Positions 1-9,593 of a DNA stretch of 64,000 nucleotides are shown in pieces. Under the pieces are notes generated by a model. The model was given only the letters and a program-made list of their open reading frames with translations. It was not told where the DNA came from and ran no database searches. Made by a program: the position numbers and the translations under genes. How positions within the stretch are numbered: the first letter of the stretch is position 1; each line of letters opens with the position of its first letter. This DNA is from Catonia carolina (taxonomy: Eukaryota; Arthropoda; Insecta; Hemiptera; Achilidae). Where the stretch lies: NCBI GenBank assembly GCA_035578175.1, contig JAQMRL010000042.1:1-64000 (forward strand), written 5' to 3'.

Positions 1-16
1 CACATATCAGAGTGCG
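1..16. other. PacBio barcode remnant at contig start
   Basis: Bases 1-16 read CACATATCAGAGTGCG, which I recognise as PacBio barcode bc1001. It is followed by a T, as expected of a T-overhang ligation. The exact reverse complement sits at 25444-25459 next to the N gap. Genomic sequence resumes at base 18, where it matches the repeat unit seen at 3468 and 4570. This is library sequence, not genome. Confidence 0.88.
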
Positions 17-106
17 TCAGGCGTTTATTATATCTATTTCATATAATGAATTAATACATTAATTTCACTAACAAACATAAAACTTAATAAAAATGATGAA
101 GAGATT

Positions 107-760
107 TTGAATTTAGGCATAAGACATAATTACAGCACAAATAACATACTTAAGGATCTTAAACACAATATAATAGACATTGAATCTGCTTTATATAAAA
201 TTGAAGTAGAAAATCATAATATAATCAGAAGTAATGTGAAAAGTAACATATTGAATATAAATTATAAAAACAAACATTTAAATAATTATAATAAAAAAAT
301 AAATAAAAAATATGAAAATTTAAAGAAAAAATTACAAAATGAAGATGCTGTAATTGTAAAAGCTGATAAAGTAAATGTACCTGTAATAATTTACAAAAGT
401 GAATATATACAAAAAACAGAAAAATATTTGAACAACAATAATTTTGAGATCATTAAAAAAGATCCAACTAAAAAATTCAATGCACAACTTAGAAGAATTA
501 TTAGTGAATCAAATAAGATAATCGATAAAAAAATAAAAAATAAATACATAAATAATAATCCTCAAGCACCAAATCTCAATGGCCTTCCTAAAATACACAA
601 AGTGGATGTACCTATAAGACCTCTGGTTAATTATAAAAATGCGCCTACATATAAAATATCTAAATTTTTATACGATTACCTAAAAACACATATAATATTA
701 AATAACCGATATAGTATAAAAAAACGCTCAAGAAATAATAGACAAAATACAAAAAATTGA
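107..760 (+). pseudogene. Penelope reverse transcriptase, N-terminal part
   Basis: This frame encodes about 217 residues of the amino-terminal Penelope RT region, including the conserved stretch LNGLPKIHK near residue 158 and the downstream PIRPLVNYKNAPTYK block. There is no in-frame ATG; the frame opens on TTG, so the true start is probably lost by truncation. The reading frame leaves the RT at a run of seven A (718-724), after which the match continues in another frame and joins the next entry. The break may be a real mutation or a homopolymer sequencing error. Confidence 0.85.
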
Positions 761-779
761 AATTAATGACAAACATATT

Positions 780-2072
780 ATGATGTCTTTTGATATCAAA
801 GATATGTACACAAATATACCCATTGACAAAACCATAAACATTATAAAAAATAAATTAACAGACCGTAAATTGCATGAAGATGAAGTAAAGCAAGTTATAG
901 GATTATTGAGACAATGTACTTCACAAAATTATTTTAAATTTAATGAAAAAATGTACAAACAAAAAGATGGACTTACTATGGGAGCACCATTAAGCTCTAT
1001 TTTGTCTGAGATTTATTTGCAATATTTTGAAGAAATAACTGTGTATCAAATAGAACACACACATAATGTAGTAATGTGGCACAGATATGTAGATGACATA
1101 CTGGTAATATTGGAAAAGACATATAAAAATGAAGAGGATGTTATTTTGAAAAAATTAAATACATTTGATGATAAATTACACCACACTATGGAACTTGAAA
1201 AAAATAATAAATTAAATTTCATGGACATACAATTAATCAAGGGTAATAGTAAAATAACAACAGGTGTATTTCGTAAAAGTATATTACCAGTAACAAATAT
1301 AAATAAGTCATCTAACCACCCATACTCACATAAAATGGCAGCTTACCATAGTATGATTCACAGAGCATATGGTTATATAAAAGATAAAAAACTGCTAGAA
1401 AATGAATTAAGAACAATAAAATTCATAGCACAAAAGAATGGGTATCATGAAAAAGAAATAAATAAAGTAATAAATAAAATTAAAAACAAACTACAATTTA
1501 AAAATAACTTGAGAACCACCCTTATATTAGATAATAAAATAAAACATAAACCATTTATTGCATTAAAATACAATAAAACTATTAACAATAAATTATACAG
1601 AACATTAAATAAATTTTATAAAATCGCATACACATGTAATAATAAAAAACTACTGTCCACAAATATAATTAAAAATAATATAAATGAAACACTAAGCAAT
1701 AAAAAGGGTGTGTATAAAATAGATTGTGGTAATGAGGATTGTAAAAAATTTTACATTGGTATGACTAGTCGTAATTTTCAAGTGAGGTATAATGAACATA
1801 AAAAAGCACTGAAATGTGACTACATTATATCTAACTATACCAATCATATAAAAGAAGAAAAACATAAATTTGGTAAAATAGATGAACATTTCAATATAAT
1901 AGAACAATGTAATATAGAAAATAAAAATAAAATTGAAAAATATGAGATGTTCCACATTTATAAATATTTAAAAGAGCAAAAGCAGGACATTTTGAATGAA
2001 CAGGTGAAATTTAGGAATGATGAAGTTATATTGACTGCTGCTGCTATCTACAGTAAATATGAGAAGGGATAA
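780..2072 (+). CDS. Penelope RT catalytic core plus GIY-YIG endonuclease
   Basis: 430 residues. The palm domain begins with MSFDIKDMYTNIP (RT motif A, Asp at residue 5), followed by the GAPLS block near 68 and the catalytic YVDD at 103-106. A GIY-YIG endonuclease follows: GVYKI at 310-314, FYIG at 324-327, and RYNEH near 336, with the CGNEDC cysteines just before YIG as in insect Penelope elements. In the family, the RT copies the RNA while the endonuclease nicks the target. This is the continuation of the preceding frame and not an independent gene; the apparent Met start is an artefact of the frame break. Confidence 0.92.
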   Translation: MMSFDIKDMYTNIPIDKTINIIKNKLTDRKLHEDEVKQVIGLLRQCTSQNYFKFNEKMYKQKDGLTMGAPLSSILSEIYLQYFEEITVYQIEHTHNVVMWHRYVDDILVILEKTYKNEEDVILKKLNTFDDKLHHTMELEKNNKLNFMDIQLIKGNSKITTGVFRKSILPVTNINKSSNHPYSHKMAAYHSMIHRAYGYIKDKKLLENELRTIKFIAQKNGYHEKEINKVINKIKNKLQFKNNLRTTLILDNKIKHKPFIALKYNKTINNKLYRTLNKFYKIAYTCNNKKLLSTNIIKNNINETLSNKKGVYKIDCGNEDCKKFYIGMTSRNFQVRYNEHKKALKCDYIISNYTNHIKEEKHKFGKIDEHFNIIEQCNIENKNKIEKYEMFHIYKYLKEQKQDILNEQVKFRNDEVILTAAAIYSKYEKG

Positions 2073-2176
2073 ATTTAAATAAATTAATTTTAAATCAGTT
2101 TTATACAAGTGACTGAAGATGTATCATCTTCTATAGATTTTTAATAAATAGTGTTTTTAGTTTCAATTTTATGTTA

Positions 2177-2220
2177 TTTACTCTGATGATGGTGGATCCA
2201 CCGAAACACGTGTAAGTAAA
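2177..2220 (+). ncRNA. Hammerhead ribozyme in Penelope 3' region
   Basis: The layout is type I: stem I strand TTTACT (2177-2182), core CTGATGA (2183-2189), stem II from self-complementary GGTGGATCCACC (2191-2202), core GAAA (2203-2206), very short stem III CACGTG (2207-2212), cleavage triplet GTA (2212-2214), and stem I return AGTAAA (2215-2220), fully complementary to TTTACT. Minimal hammerheads with tiny stem III are known in Penelope-like elements. Cleavage is predicted after A2214. Confidence 0.93.
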
Positions 2221-2387
2221 AATTAAAATAAAGGTGACGCAGTTTGAAAAGAAGGTTAGTGAAATTAATGTATTAATTCATTATATGAAATAGAAATATT
2301 TAAAACTGCAGGATGCATTATAAAGATTTATTTTGAATGAAGTTTATTATATCGTTTATAAAATGGAATAACAGTTGTATTTTTACT

Positions 2388-3318
2388 TTCTCTTGACTAT
2401 ACGAATATATAGTAAGGAAGTATTGTTTTCATGTTGATTTTTTGAATTCGGGTTTTCACTGGATCTACACGTTTTCAGGCCTCCTGAACCTAAATACATG
2501 TTTTTAGCGATTGGTCTGTGTGTGTGTGTGTGTGTGTGTTTATACAAAATATCTCAAGAACGAAACATTGTACGAACTTGAAACTTAAAACTTAAGTTAC
2601 TTACCACTACCGGATCTGACACAAACATTTTCATTAAAATCGGTCAACCGGAAGTAGTAGTTTATTCGTGTAATGTTTTTGCAATTTTCTCAAAAACTGG
2701 TCCTACGATTTTTTTTTAAATCGCCTAATTTACTAAATTTTTTATGCTCTGCATGATAGGGTAGGCGCAGTGTTTGCTGAAATTCTTGGTGAGGCGGTTT
2801 TTCACGTAAAAAAATTGTTTTTTTAAGATTGCGGCTTTAATATGCACTTTAGCGGAAAAACGTACATAATAAAAGTTGTAGAGAATTTAAAATCCTAAAA
2901 CTTTATTTCAAACATTTTGTTTGTGTAACACTTAGTTTAGTGGTAATTAGTTTTTTCTTATGAAATTTTGTGAAAAATAGATTTTTTTAAGATTTCGGCC
3001 TGAGTATGCATTTTACGACAAAAGTGTATATAATAAAATTTTGAGGAAATTAAAAGGTCTACAAATTTAATTAAAGCATTTTTCTCTACAAAGCCTAGTT
3101 TAGCGAGAAAGAGTGATTTTCCGTATTTTTAAGCTAAACTGAGGTCGATTTTCATTTTGCGTCTTTCACTCATGATTAAAATAAGGTTATGTTTATTGAG
3201 GTTAGTTTTTTGATTTATTTCTAATGTTTTGTTACTAATGTTAGGTTATATTGGTAATTATTTGCATTGGCAATAGAAAGTTATGTGAATGTTTCACACC
3301 AGATATTTGTTAATACAG
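2388..3318 (+). mobile_element. CA-core repeat (HINE/DINE-like), copy 1
   Basis: About 930 bp, one of ten or more related copies. It starts TTTACTTTCTCTTG, holds a (TG)n microsatellite at 2517-2539, then two degenerate tandem blocks (each with AAGATTNCGGC, a TATATAATAAAA stretch and CTTAGTTTAGCG-like text), and ends near an inverted copy of the start (GGCAATAGAAAGT) followed by a small hairpin. Subterminal inverted repeats, off-centre hairpin and microsatellite core resemble Helentron-derived HINE/DINE-1 elements; that class assignment is inference. It lies directly upstream of exon 3339-3428. Confidence 0.7.
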
Positions 3319-3338
3319 ATGTTATATGTTTTTTTTAG

Positions 3339-3428
3339 GAACCACTAGACGAGGATGAATTGACGGCAGTTGAAGATAAGAGGTGGTCTTCTGATCCTCT
3401 GGCAATCAACTGCATTAAAACTGAAAAG
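3339..3428 (+). CDS. Duplicated 90-nt internal exon, copy 1
   Basis: A T-rich tract ending TTTTTTAG precedes the exon and AAAAG/GTACTA follows. It is 30 codons, phase 0 at both ends, encoding an acidic peptide beginning EPLDEDELTAVEDKRW and ending SSDPLAINCIKTEK. Near-identical exons occur at 4446 and 5530, and a diverged one on the minus strand at 43705-43794. There the order is acidic exon, then zinc-finger exon, so here too the exon probably belongs to the gene ending at 10259. IKTE fits the sumoylation consensus (inference). No transcript evidence. Confidence 0.72.
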
Positions 3429-3510
3429 GTACTAGAACATTTCCTTCCATTAATTTTTGCTAAACAGGCGTTTATTATATCGTTTATAAAATGGAATAAC
3501 AATTTTGTAT

Positions 3511-3643
3511 TTTTACTTTCTCTTGCCTAAACGAATATATAGAAAGCAAAGTATTGTTTTCATGTCGATTTTTCGAAATCGAGTTTTCACCGGATCTACA
3601 TTTTTCAGACCCCCTGAACCCAAAAACATGTTTTTAGCGATTG

Positions 3644-3679
<36 letters not shown>

Positions 3680-4415
3680 AGAATATCTCAAGAACGAAAC
3701 ATCGTACGAACATTTTCATCAAAATCGGTCAACCGGAAGTAGTAGTTTATTCGTGTAATGTTATAGCTTTTTGCAATTTTCTCAAAAACTGGTGCTACGA
3801 TTTTTTTAAAAAATCGCCTCATATAGCTACTTAATTTTTATGCTCTACAAGATAGGGTAGGCGCAATGTTTGCTGAAATTCAAGGTGAGGCGGTTTTCAC
3901 GTAAAAAAATTGTTTTTTTAAGATTGCGGCTTTAATATGTCTTTTACCGGAAAAATGTATATAATAAAAGTTGTAGAGAATTTAAAATTCTACAACTTTT
4001 ATTTCAAACATTTTTTTGTATAACACTTAGTTTTGCTGTAATTTGCGATTTTCTGTTGTTTTCTTATGGAATTGTGTGGAAAATAGACTTTTTTAAGATT
4101 TCGGCTTGAGTATGCATTTTAAAAGTGTGTATATAATAAAATTTATAGGAAATTGAAAGATCTACAACTTTTATTTAAAGCATTTTTCTCTACAGAGCCT
4201 AGTTTAGCGTGAAAAAGTGATTTTCCATATTTTTAAGCCAAACTGAGGTCGATTTTCATTTTGCGTAGCCCTTTCACTCATGATTAAAATAAAGTTATGT
4301 TTTTTGAAGTTAGTTTATTTTGTTTATTTCTAATGTTTTATTACTAATGTTAGATTATATTGGTCATTATTTGCATTGGCAATAGAAAGTTATGTGAGTG
4401 TTTCACACCAGATTT
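3511..4415 (+). mobile_element. CA-core repeat, copy 2 (tandem unit)
   Basis: Same family as 2388-3318, with (TG)n at about 3647-3677. It lies between exon copies 1 and 2, so exon plus about 80 bp plus this repeat form a tandem unit of 1107 bp (3339 to 4446). Confidence 0.75.
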
Positions 4416-4445
4416 TTGTTGATACAGACGTTATATGTTTTTCAG

Positions 4446-4535
4446 GAATCACCAGACGAGGATGAATTGACGGCAGCTGAAGATAAGAGGTGGTCTTCTG
4501 ATCCTCTGGCAATCAACTGCATTAAAACCGAAAAG
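4446..4535 (+). CDS. Duplicated 90-nt internal exon, copy 2
   Basis: Acceptor GTTTTTCAG, exon of 30 codons in phase 0, donor AAAAG/GTTCAA. The peptide starts ESPDEDELTAAEDKRW and ends SSDPLAINCIKTEK. It differs from copy 1 by a few codons and keeps frame and splice sites, so all three copies could be joined in one mRNA without shifting frame, or used alternatively. Confidence 0.72.
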
Positions 4536-4613
4536 GTTCAAGAACATTTTCTTCCTTTAATTTTTGCTAAACAAGCGTTTATTATATCGTTTATAAAATG
4601 GAATAACAGTTGT

Positions 4614-5495
4614 ATTTTTACTTTCTCTTGACTATACGAATATAGAGGAAGGAAAGTATTGTTTTCATGTCGATTTTTCGAAATCGAGTTTTCACCGGAT
4701 CTACACGTTTTCAGACCTCCTGAACCCACACAAACATGTTTTTAGCGATTGGTTTTGTGTGTGTGTGTGTGTGTGTGTGCAGAATATCTCAAGAACGAAA
4801 CATCGTACGAACATTTTCATCAAAATCGGTCAACTGGAAGTAGTAGTTTATTCGTGTAATTTTTCAATTTTTTGCGATTTTCTCAAAAACTGGTTCTACA
4901 ATTTTTTTAAAAATCGCCTGGTTTACTGAATTTTTTATGCTCTACAAGATAAGGTAGGCGCCATGTTTGCTAAAATTCTTGGTGACGCAGTTTTCACGTA
5001 AAGAAAATTGTGTTTTTTTAAGATTGCGGCTTTAATATGCATTTTAGCGGAAAAACGTACATAATAAAAGTTGTAGAGAATTTAAAATCCTAAAACTTTA
5101 TTTCAAACATTTTGTTTGTGTAACACTTAGTTTAGTGGTAATTAGTTTTTTCTTATGAAATTTTGTGAAAAATAGATTTTTTTAAGATTTCGGCCTGAGT
5201 ATGCATTTTACAAGTGTATATAATCAAATTTATTGGAAATTAAAAGATCTACAACTTTATTTAAAGTATTTTTCTCTACAGAGCCTAGTTTAGCGTGGAA
5301 GAGTGATTTTCCGTACTTTTAAGTCAAACTGAGGTCGATTTTCATTTTGCGTCTTTCACTCATGATTAAAATAAGGTTATGTTTATTGAGGTTAGTTTTT
5401 TTGATTTATTTCTAATGTTTTGTTACTAATGTTAGGTTATATTGGTAATTATTTGCATTGGCAATAGAAACTTATGTGAGTGTTTCACACCAGAT
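4614..5495 (+). mobile_element. CA-core repeat, copy 3 (tandem unit)
   Basis: Third tandem copy of the family, with (TG)n near 4756-4779. Spacing of the flanking exons is 1084 bp, slightly shorter than the previous unit because of small deletions. Confidence 0.75.
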
Positions 5496-5529
5496 ATTTG
5501 TTAATACAGATGTTATATGTTTTTTTCAG

Positions 5530-5619
5530 GAACCAACAGACGAGGATGAATTGACGGCAGCTGAAGCTAAGAGGTGGTCTTCTGATCCTCTGGCAGTCAA
5601 CTGCATTAAAACTGAAAAG
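5530..5619 (+). CDS. Duplicated 90-nt internal exon, copy 3
   Basis: Acceptor TTTTTTCAG and donor AAAAG/GTACAA frame 30 codons in phase 0. The peptide begins EPTDEDELTAAEAKRW and ends SSDPLAVNCIKTEK. It is the last of the tandem exons and the nearest to the zinc-finger exon 9594-10259, about 4 kb downstream on the same strand. Its 3' intron carries a SINE within 40 bp. Confidence 0.72.
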
Positions 5620-5653
5620 GTACAACAACATTTTCTTCCTTCAATCTTTGCAA

Positions 5654-5977
5654 CTTACCGGGTTGGTCTAGAGGTAAAGTCGTCACCAAAATCAGCTGTT
5701 TAACAGGTGATTTTTGGAGGTGAAGGTTTCTGGTTCAAATCCTACTAAAGGTAGTTACTTTTATACGGATTTGAATGCTAGACAGTGGTTACCGGTGTAC
5801 TTTGATGGTTGGGGTTCAATTAACCATACTCTCTCAGGAATGGTCGGCCTGGGTCTGTACAAGACTACATGTCATACATATCATCCTCATCTCATTGGGT
5901 CATCGGGTTGCTTATTGTTCTCAATTGAACAGATTGCAACCTACACAAATTAGGGGGATATAAAAAAAAGAAAATTT
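5654..5977 (+). mobile_element. SINE family 1 (tRNA-derived)
   Basis: The head ACCGGGTTGGTCTAGAGGT and the box GGTTCAAATCC resemble tRNA A and B promoter boxes. The body ends GCAACCTACACAAATTAGG with an A-rich tail. Short direct repeats TTTGCAA (5647-5653 and 5978-5984) flank it. Other copies: 9057-9532, 26456-27590 (split), 34673-35082, 43292-43633. Confidence 0.8.
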
Positions 5978-6001
5978 TTTGCAATACGTCCATTGAATAC
6001 A

Positions 6002-6840
6002 GGGTGTTTATAAATGAAATAGACACTTTCGATAGCTTATAGAAAATTTATTTTTGAAAAGTTAACGTAATTACTTGCATTATTATTAAGAAGAATTCAT
6101 TAAGTTTTTGTTGTTGTCGTTTAGGTCAACAGCCGAAAGGCTGGTTTGAACCTGTAGAGGTTTTACCAAGTAAAATGAGGAGTTAAGTGGTTTACCATTG
6201 CCACAACTCACTGAGTGGAAAAGTACGCTTATCAGCATGCCGGGCCCTCTGAAAAGCACATATTTTCCACTCTGCAAATGACACCTTCACTTCATTCACC
6301 TCAGGGTTCAACTGTATAATGAAATTCATTACTTTCAGAGGAGATAACTCTGATTAGTGTCTTTTACACCTCTACCTCTTCTTTTCTTAAATGATTCAGT
6401 CATTTAATTGGCTGACCATGTGATAAGAAACAGAATTTGTTATTTTAGCCCTGCAACGAACAAATTGAGTGTAAATAATTTGACACTCCACTTGTCTGTT
6501 ATGGGCAGATTAAGTTTTTATTGAAAATATTTACGGTTGTTCAATGTGTGCACCATTTGTAACTCGACACATATCAACTCGGTAGTCGAATTCTTCCCAC
6601 ACATGATTAAGCCATATGACTCGTCAACTGTGGCAAGAGAATTTGCGGTACATTGTTTTAGATCATCGATATCTACAGGAAGCGGTGGTGCAAAAACTTT
6701 GTCCTTTACATAACCCAATAAGAAAAAAACCCATAAGTTGTACCAACATAAACTTTTGCAAACATAAATCACGGTAAGAGTAAAACTACAACATGATGTG
6801 GTGGTTAGAGCTGCCGCTATGATGTATTTATAAAAGCACA
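6002..6840 (-). pseudogene. Decayed Tc1/mariner-type transposase C-terminus
   Basis: Reading the minus strand between 6700 and 6518 gives a short stretch, PPLPVDIDDLKQC then TVDE and CRVTNGAHIE-like residues split by a frameshift, which resembles the C-terminal segment common in Tc1/mariner-superfamily transposases of insects. The sequence AGGGTGTTTATAAATG at 6002 looks like a terminal repeat. A SINE interrupts the element (6110-6508). No catalytic residues remain. Confidence 0.5.
6110..6508 (-). mobile_element. SINE-like family 3, full-length
   Basis: A 399-bp unit flanked by the 11-bp duplication ATTAAGTTTTT (6099-6109, 6509-6519). On its own strand it starts GCCCATAACAGACA and ends CGACAACAACAA after GGCTGTTGACCTAAA. 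Other copies: 14494-14890, a head-to-head pair 28946-29736, 41525-41923, 49840-50233. It encodes no protein that I trust. Confidence 0.85.
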
Positions 6841-6842
6841 TA

Positions 6843-7728
6843 CAGGGTTTGTATAAAAAGTAACCGGACTGAGCTTGTGACGCCCAGGTAAACCGTTTGT
6901 AAACCGGTTGTTGGTGCTTTAGTGGTGGTGGGGGATCGAGGGAAGGGGAGCGGGGCCCGAGTCAGTTACCTCTAGACGCTTGGAGGGTTAGCATTGGTGA
7001 GAGCACAGTGTGTGTTTAGTGATCTCGTCGGAGTGAAAATGGAGCGTACCATCGAGCAACGTGTTACCATCAAATTTTGTGTCAAACTCAAAAAAACGCC
7101 TACGGAAACTCTTAAAATGATCAATGAGGTTTACAGTGAGGAAGCTATATCCAGAACTCAAGTCTTCCAGTGGCACAAGAATTTCCGAGAGGGCCGCGAT
7201 GACGTCCACGGCGAACAGCGCGCCGGACGTCCATCGACCAGTCACACGGACCCAAATGTGCAGAAAGTGCGTGATGTGAACACTGACCGTCGTCGTCTGA
7301 GCATCCGAGCAATCACAAAAGAGGTCGGGATCAATAAGACTGACCGCCCGGGTTCGCCGAGTCAGTCCGGAGATTGCCGATTCCTGGATCCTCCACCACG
7401 ACAATGCGCCGTCGCACACCTGTCTGCTTGTTACCGATGAATTGGCCAAACACTCGAGGGCGACGTTGCCACAGCCTCCCTACAGAGAGAGTACTAAAGG
7501 GGACGCAGTTCGGGACTCTAGAAGCTGTTCAACTCGCTACGACGAGGGCTCTAGAAGCTTTACGTGTTACTGACTTCCAGGGGGCGTTCAGGGACTGGAA
7601 AATCCGATACCAAAGGGTTATCGACTTCAATGGGGACTACTTCGAAGATTTCTAGAAAAAAAGTGTAGAAATTTTGCCAATAAATATGTTTTCTAAGTTC
7701 AGTCCGGTTACTTTTTATACAAACCCTG
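6843..7728 (+). mobile_element. Internally deleted mariner, TA duplication
   Basis: Inverted termini of about 30 bp begin CAGGGTTTGTATAAAAAGTA and are flanked by TA (6841-6842, 7729-7730). The 886-bp length is short for mariner (about 1.3 kb). A paralogous sequence near 27.7 kb (minus) has the same flanks with a single TA and no insert, so the insertion is precise. Confidence 0.93.
7039..7655 (+). pseudogene. Mariner transposase, deleted
   Basis: The ATG at 7039 opens a mariner N-terminus (MERTIEQRVTIKFCVKLKK) with the paired helix-turn-helix region including GRPSTS. After about residue 100 the middle, including the first catalytic Asp, is missing. The second-Asp region (HHDNAPSHT) survives in another frame at 7399-7425, followed by PQPPY. 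The third-Asp block is absent; a C-terminal tail ending GDYFEDF lies at 7610-7655. Not functional. Confidence 0.85.
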
Positions 7729-7904
7729 TATAGTAGCACTTCCAAACCCCGCATAGTCCAGTCTTACTCTCGCTGACGATCGTCAACTTATATTGCGTTA
7801 CCAGTACAACGTTTAATTTCCCTATACATCAGATTTGTTGGAAAGCACCGGTATATTTTCCGTAAATCAATTATTTGTGTCGAATGAAGAATTAATTGTG
7901 GTGT

Positions 7905-7972
7905 AGTGGTGGTCAGCGCAACTGGCTACTATGCCGGGGTCCCGGGTTCGATTCCCGGTCAGGTCTGGGATT
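7905..7972 (+). repeat. tRNA-like sequence (SINE head or tRNA pseudogene)
   Basis: TGTAGTGGTGGTCAGCGCA followed by GGGTTCGATTCCCGGTC resembles the D arm and T arm of a tRNA with good A and B boxes. No acceptor stem can be paired and the anticodon loop has six bases, so this is not a usable tRNA gene. Confidence 0.6.
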
Positions 7973-8046
7973 TTTTTCATTTCTAAATCACTGCATTATC
8001 ATTACCTATGCACAAGCCCAAGGCGTATTATGTACGCATCATCTCT

Positions 8047-8857
8047 CAAAAAATCTGGTGTAAAACACTCACGCAACTTTCTCTTGCCAATGCAAATAAT
8101 GACCAACTTAACCTAATAATATTAGTAGTAAAACATTAGAAATAAACAAAACACTAATCTCAATGAACATAACCTAATTTTAATCATGAGTAAAAGACGC
8201 AAAATGAAAATCAACCTCAGTTTTGCTTAAAAATACAGAAAATCACTCTTTCACGCTAAAAAACTAGGCTCTGTAGAAAAAAATGCTTAAAATAAAAGTT
8301 GTAGATCTTTTAATTTTCTGTAAAATTGATTATGTAGGTACACTTTTGTCGTAAAATGCATGCTGAGGCTGAAATCTTAAAAAAATCAATTTTTTACACG
8401 TTTTCGTGAGAAAAATTACAGAAAATCAATAATTACCGCTAAACTAAGCGTTATTCAAAAAATGTTTGAAATAAAAGTTGTACAATTTTAATTTTTCTTC
8501 ATTTTTTATAATATAAATATTTGCGGTAAAATGCATATTAAAGCCGCAATCTTAAAAAAACAATTTTTTTACATGAAAACAGCCTCACCAAGAATTTCAG
8601 CAGACATGGCGCCTACCCTATCTTGTAGAGTATACAAAATTAAGTATATAAGGCGATTTTAAATAAAATCGTAGGAGCCGTTTTCAAGAAAATCGCAAAA
8701 ACGTGAAAAATTACACGAATGAACTACTACTTCCAGTTGACCGATTTTGATGAAAATGTTCGTGTCGGGTCCGGTAGTGGTATGTAACTTAAGTTTTAAG
8801 TTTCAAGTTCGTACGATGTTCCGTTTTTGAGACATTCTGTTCACACACACACACGCG

Positions 8858-8894
<37 letters not shown>

Positions 8895-9056
8895 CACACA
8901 CACACACACACACACACAGACCAATCGCTAACAACATGTTTTTTGGGTTGAGGAGGTCTGAAAACGTGTAGATCCGGTGAAGAGTGGATTTGTTAAAATC
9001 GACATGAAAACAATACTTTCCTTCCTATATATTCATATAAGCAAGAGAAAGTAAAA
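8047..9056 (-). mobile_element. CA-core repeat, minus copy
   Basis: Starts AAAATCTGGTGTAAAACACTC and ends GCAAGAGAAAGTAAA. It holds a long (CA)n/(CG)n microsatellite at about 8843-8919. The right terminus overlaps the 14-bp target duplication of the next SINE. Confidence 0.75.
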
Positions 9057-9283
9057 TATTTATTCCTAATTTGTGTACGTTGCAATCTGTTCAATTGAGA
9101 ACAATAAGCAACCTGATGACCCAATGAGATGAGGATGATCTGTATGACGTGTAAATGAGGTGTGGTCTTGTACAGACCCAGGTCGACCATTCCTGAGATA
9201 GTATGGTTAATTAAACCCCAACCATCAAAGTACACCAGTAACCACTGTCTAGTATTCAGTTCCGTATAAAAGTAACTACCTTT

Positions 9284-9421
9284 CTATTTCATATAATGAA
9301 TTAATATAATAATTTCACTAACCTTATTTTTAAACTGCGTCACCTTTATTTCAATTTTTACTTACACGTGTTTCGGTGGATCCACCATCATCAGAGTAAA
9401 TGAAAAATAGAAACTAAAAAT
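9284..9421 (-). mobile_element. 138-bp Penelope 3'-end insertion
   Basis: Reverse complement of the last part of the element at 34-2341, from the ribozyme through the terminal GTTAGTGAAATTA-type repeat. It is flanked by GTAACTACCTTT (9272-9283, 9422-9433), so it is a very 5'-truncated new insertion and not a recombination scar. Confidence 0.92.
9357..9400 (-). ncRNA. Hammerhead ribozyme, Penelope fragment
   Basis: On the minus strand: TTTACT, CTGATGA, the GGTGGATCCACC hairpin, GAAA, CACGTG, TA, AGTAAA. Identical core to 2177-2220 with perfect stem I pairing. Confidence 0.92.
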
Positions 9422-9593
9422 GTAACTACCTTTACTAGGATTTGAACCAGGAACGTTCGTCTCCGAAAATCAGCTGTTAAACAGCTGATTTTGGGGACGA
9501 CTTTACCTCTAGACCAACCCCTGGTGGGTTTAAAGAGAAAGTAAAAAAAAAAAAAAAAATTGACTTGTAAACGTCATTTGTTTTATTTTTCAG

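Larger units (their letters stand above)
34..2341 (+). mobile_element. Penelope-like retroelement, 11-bp TSD
   Basis: The insert lies between two copies of GTTTATTATAT (23-33 and 2342-2352). The uninterrupted target is visible in the neighbouring units at about 3471 and 4576. It encodes a reverse transcriptase followed by a GIY-YIG endonuclease, the defining Penelope combination. The first 39 bases (34-72) are the exact reverse complement of 2255-2293 near the 3' end, a snap-back 5' end typical of this class. A tail (2294-2341) follows the inverted repeat. A hammerhead ribozyme precedes the 3' end. The coding region lacks an ATG at its 5' end, so the copy is probably slightly 5'-truncated; one frame break is present. 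Confidence 0.92.
9057..9532 (-). mobile_element. SINE family 1 carrying a Penelope fragment
   Basis: A minus-strand SINE 1 flanked by AAGAGAAAGTAAAA (9043-9056, 9533-9546). It is interrupted at 9284-9421 by a short Penelope insertion, which has its own 12-bp duplication within the SINE. Confidence 0.85.

Noticed and set aside
3505..3834. Open frames through the CA-core repeats with Val-Cys or Thr-His runs
   Set aside because: The runs are translated microsatellite; equivalent frames occur on both strands and in all copies.
7905..7972. Functional tRNA gene
   Set aside because: No acceptor stem and a six-base anticodon loop.
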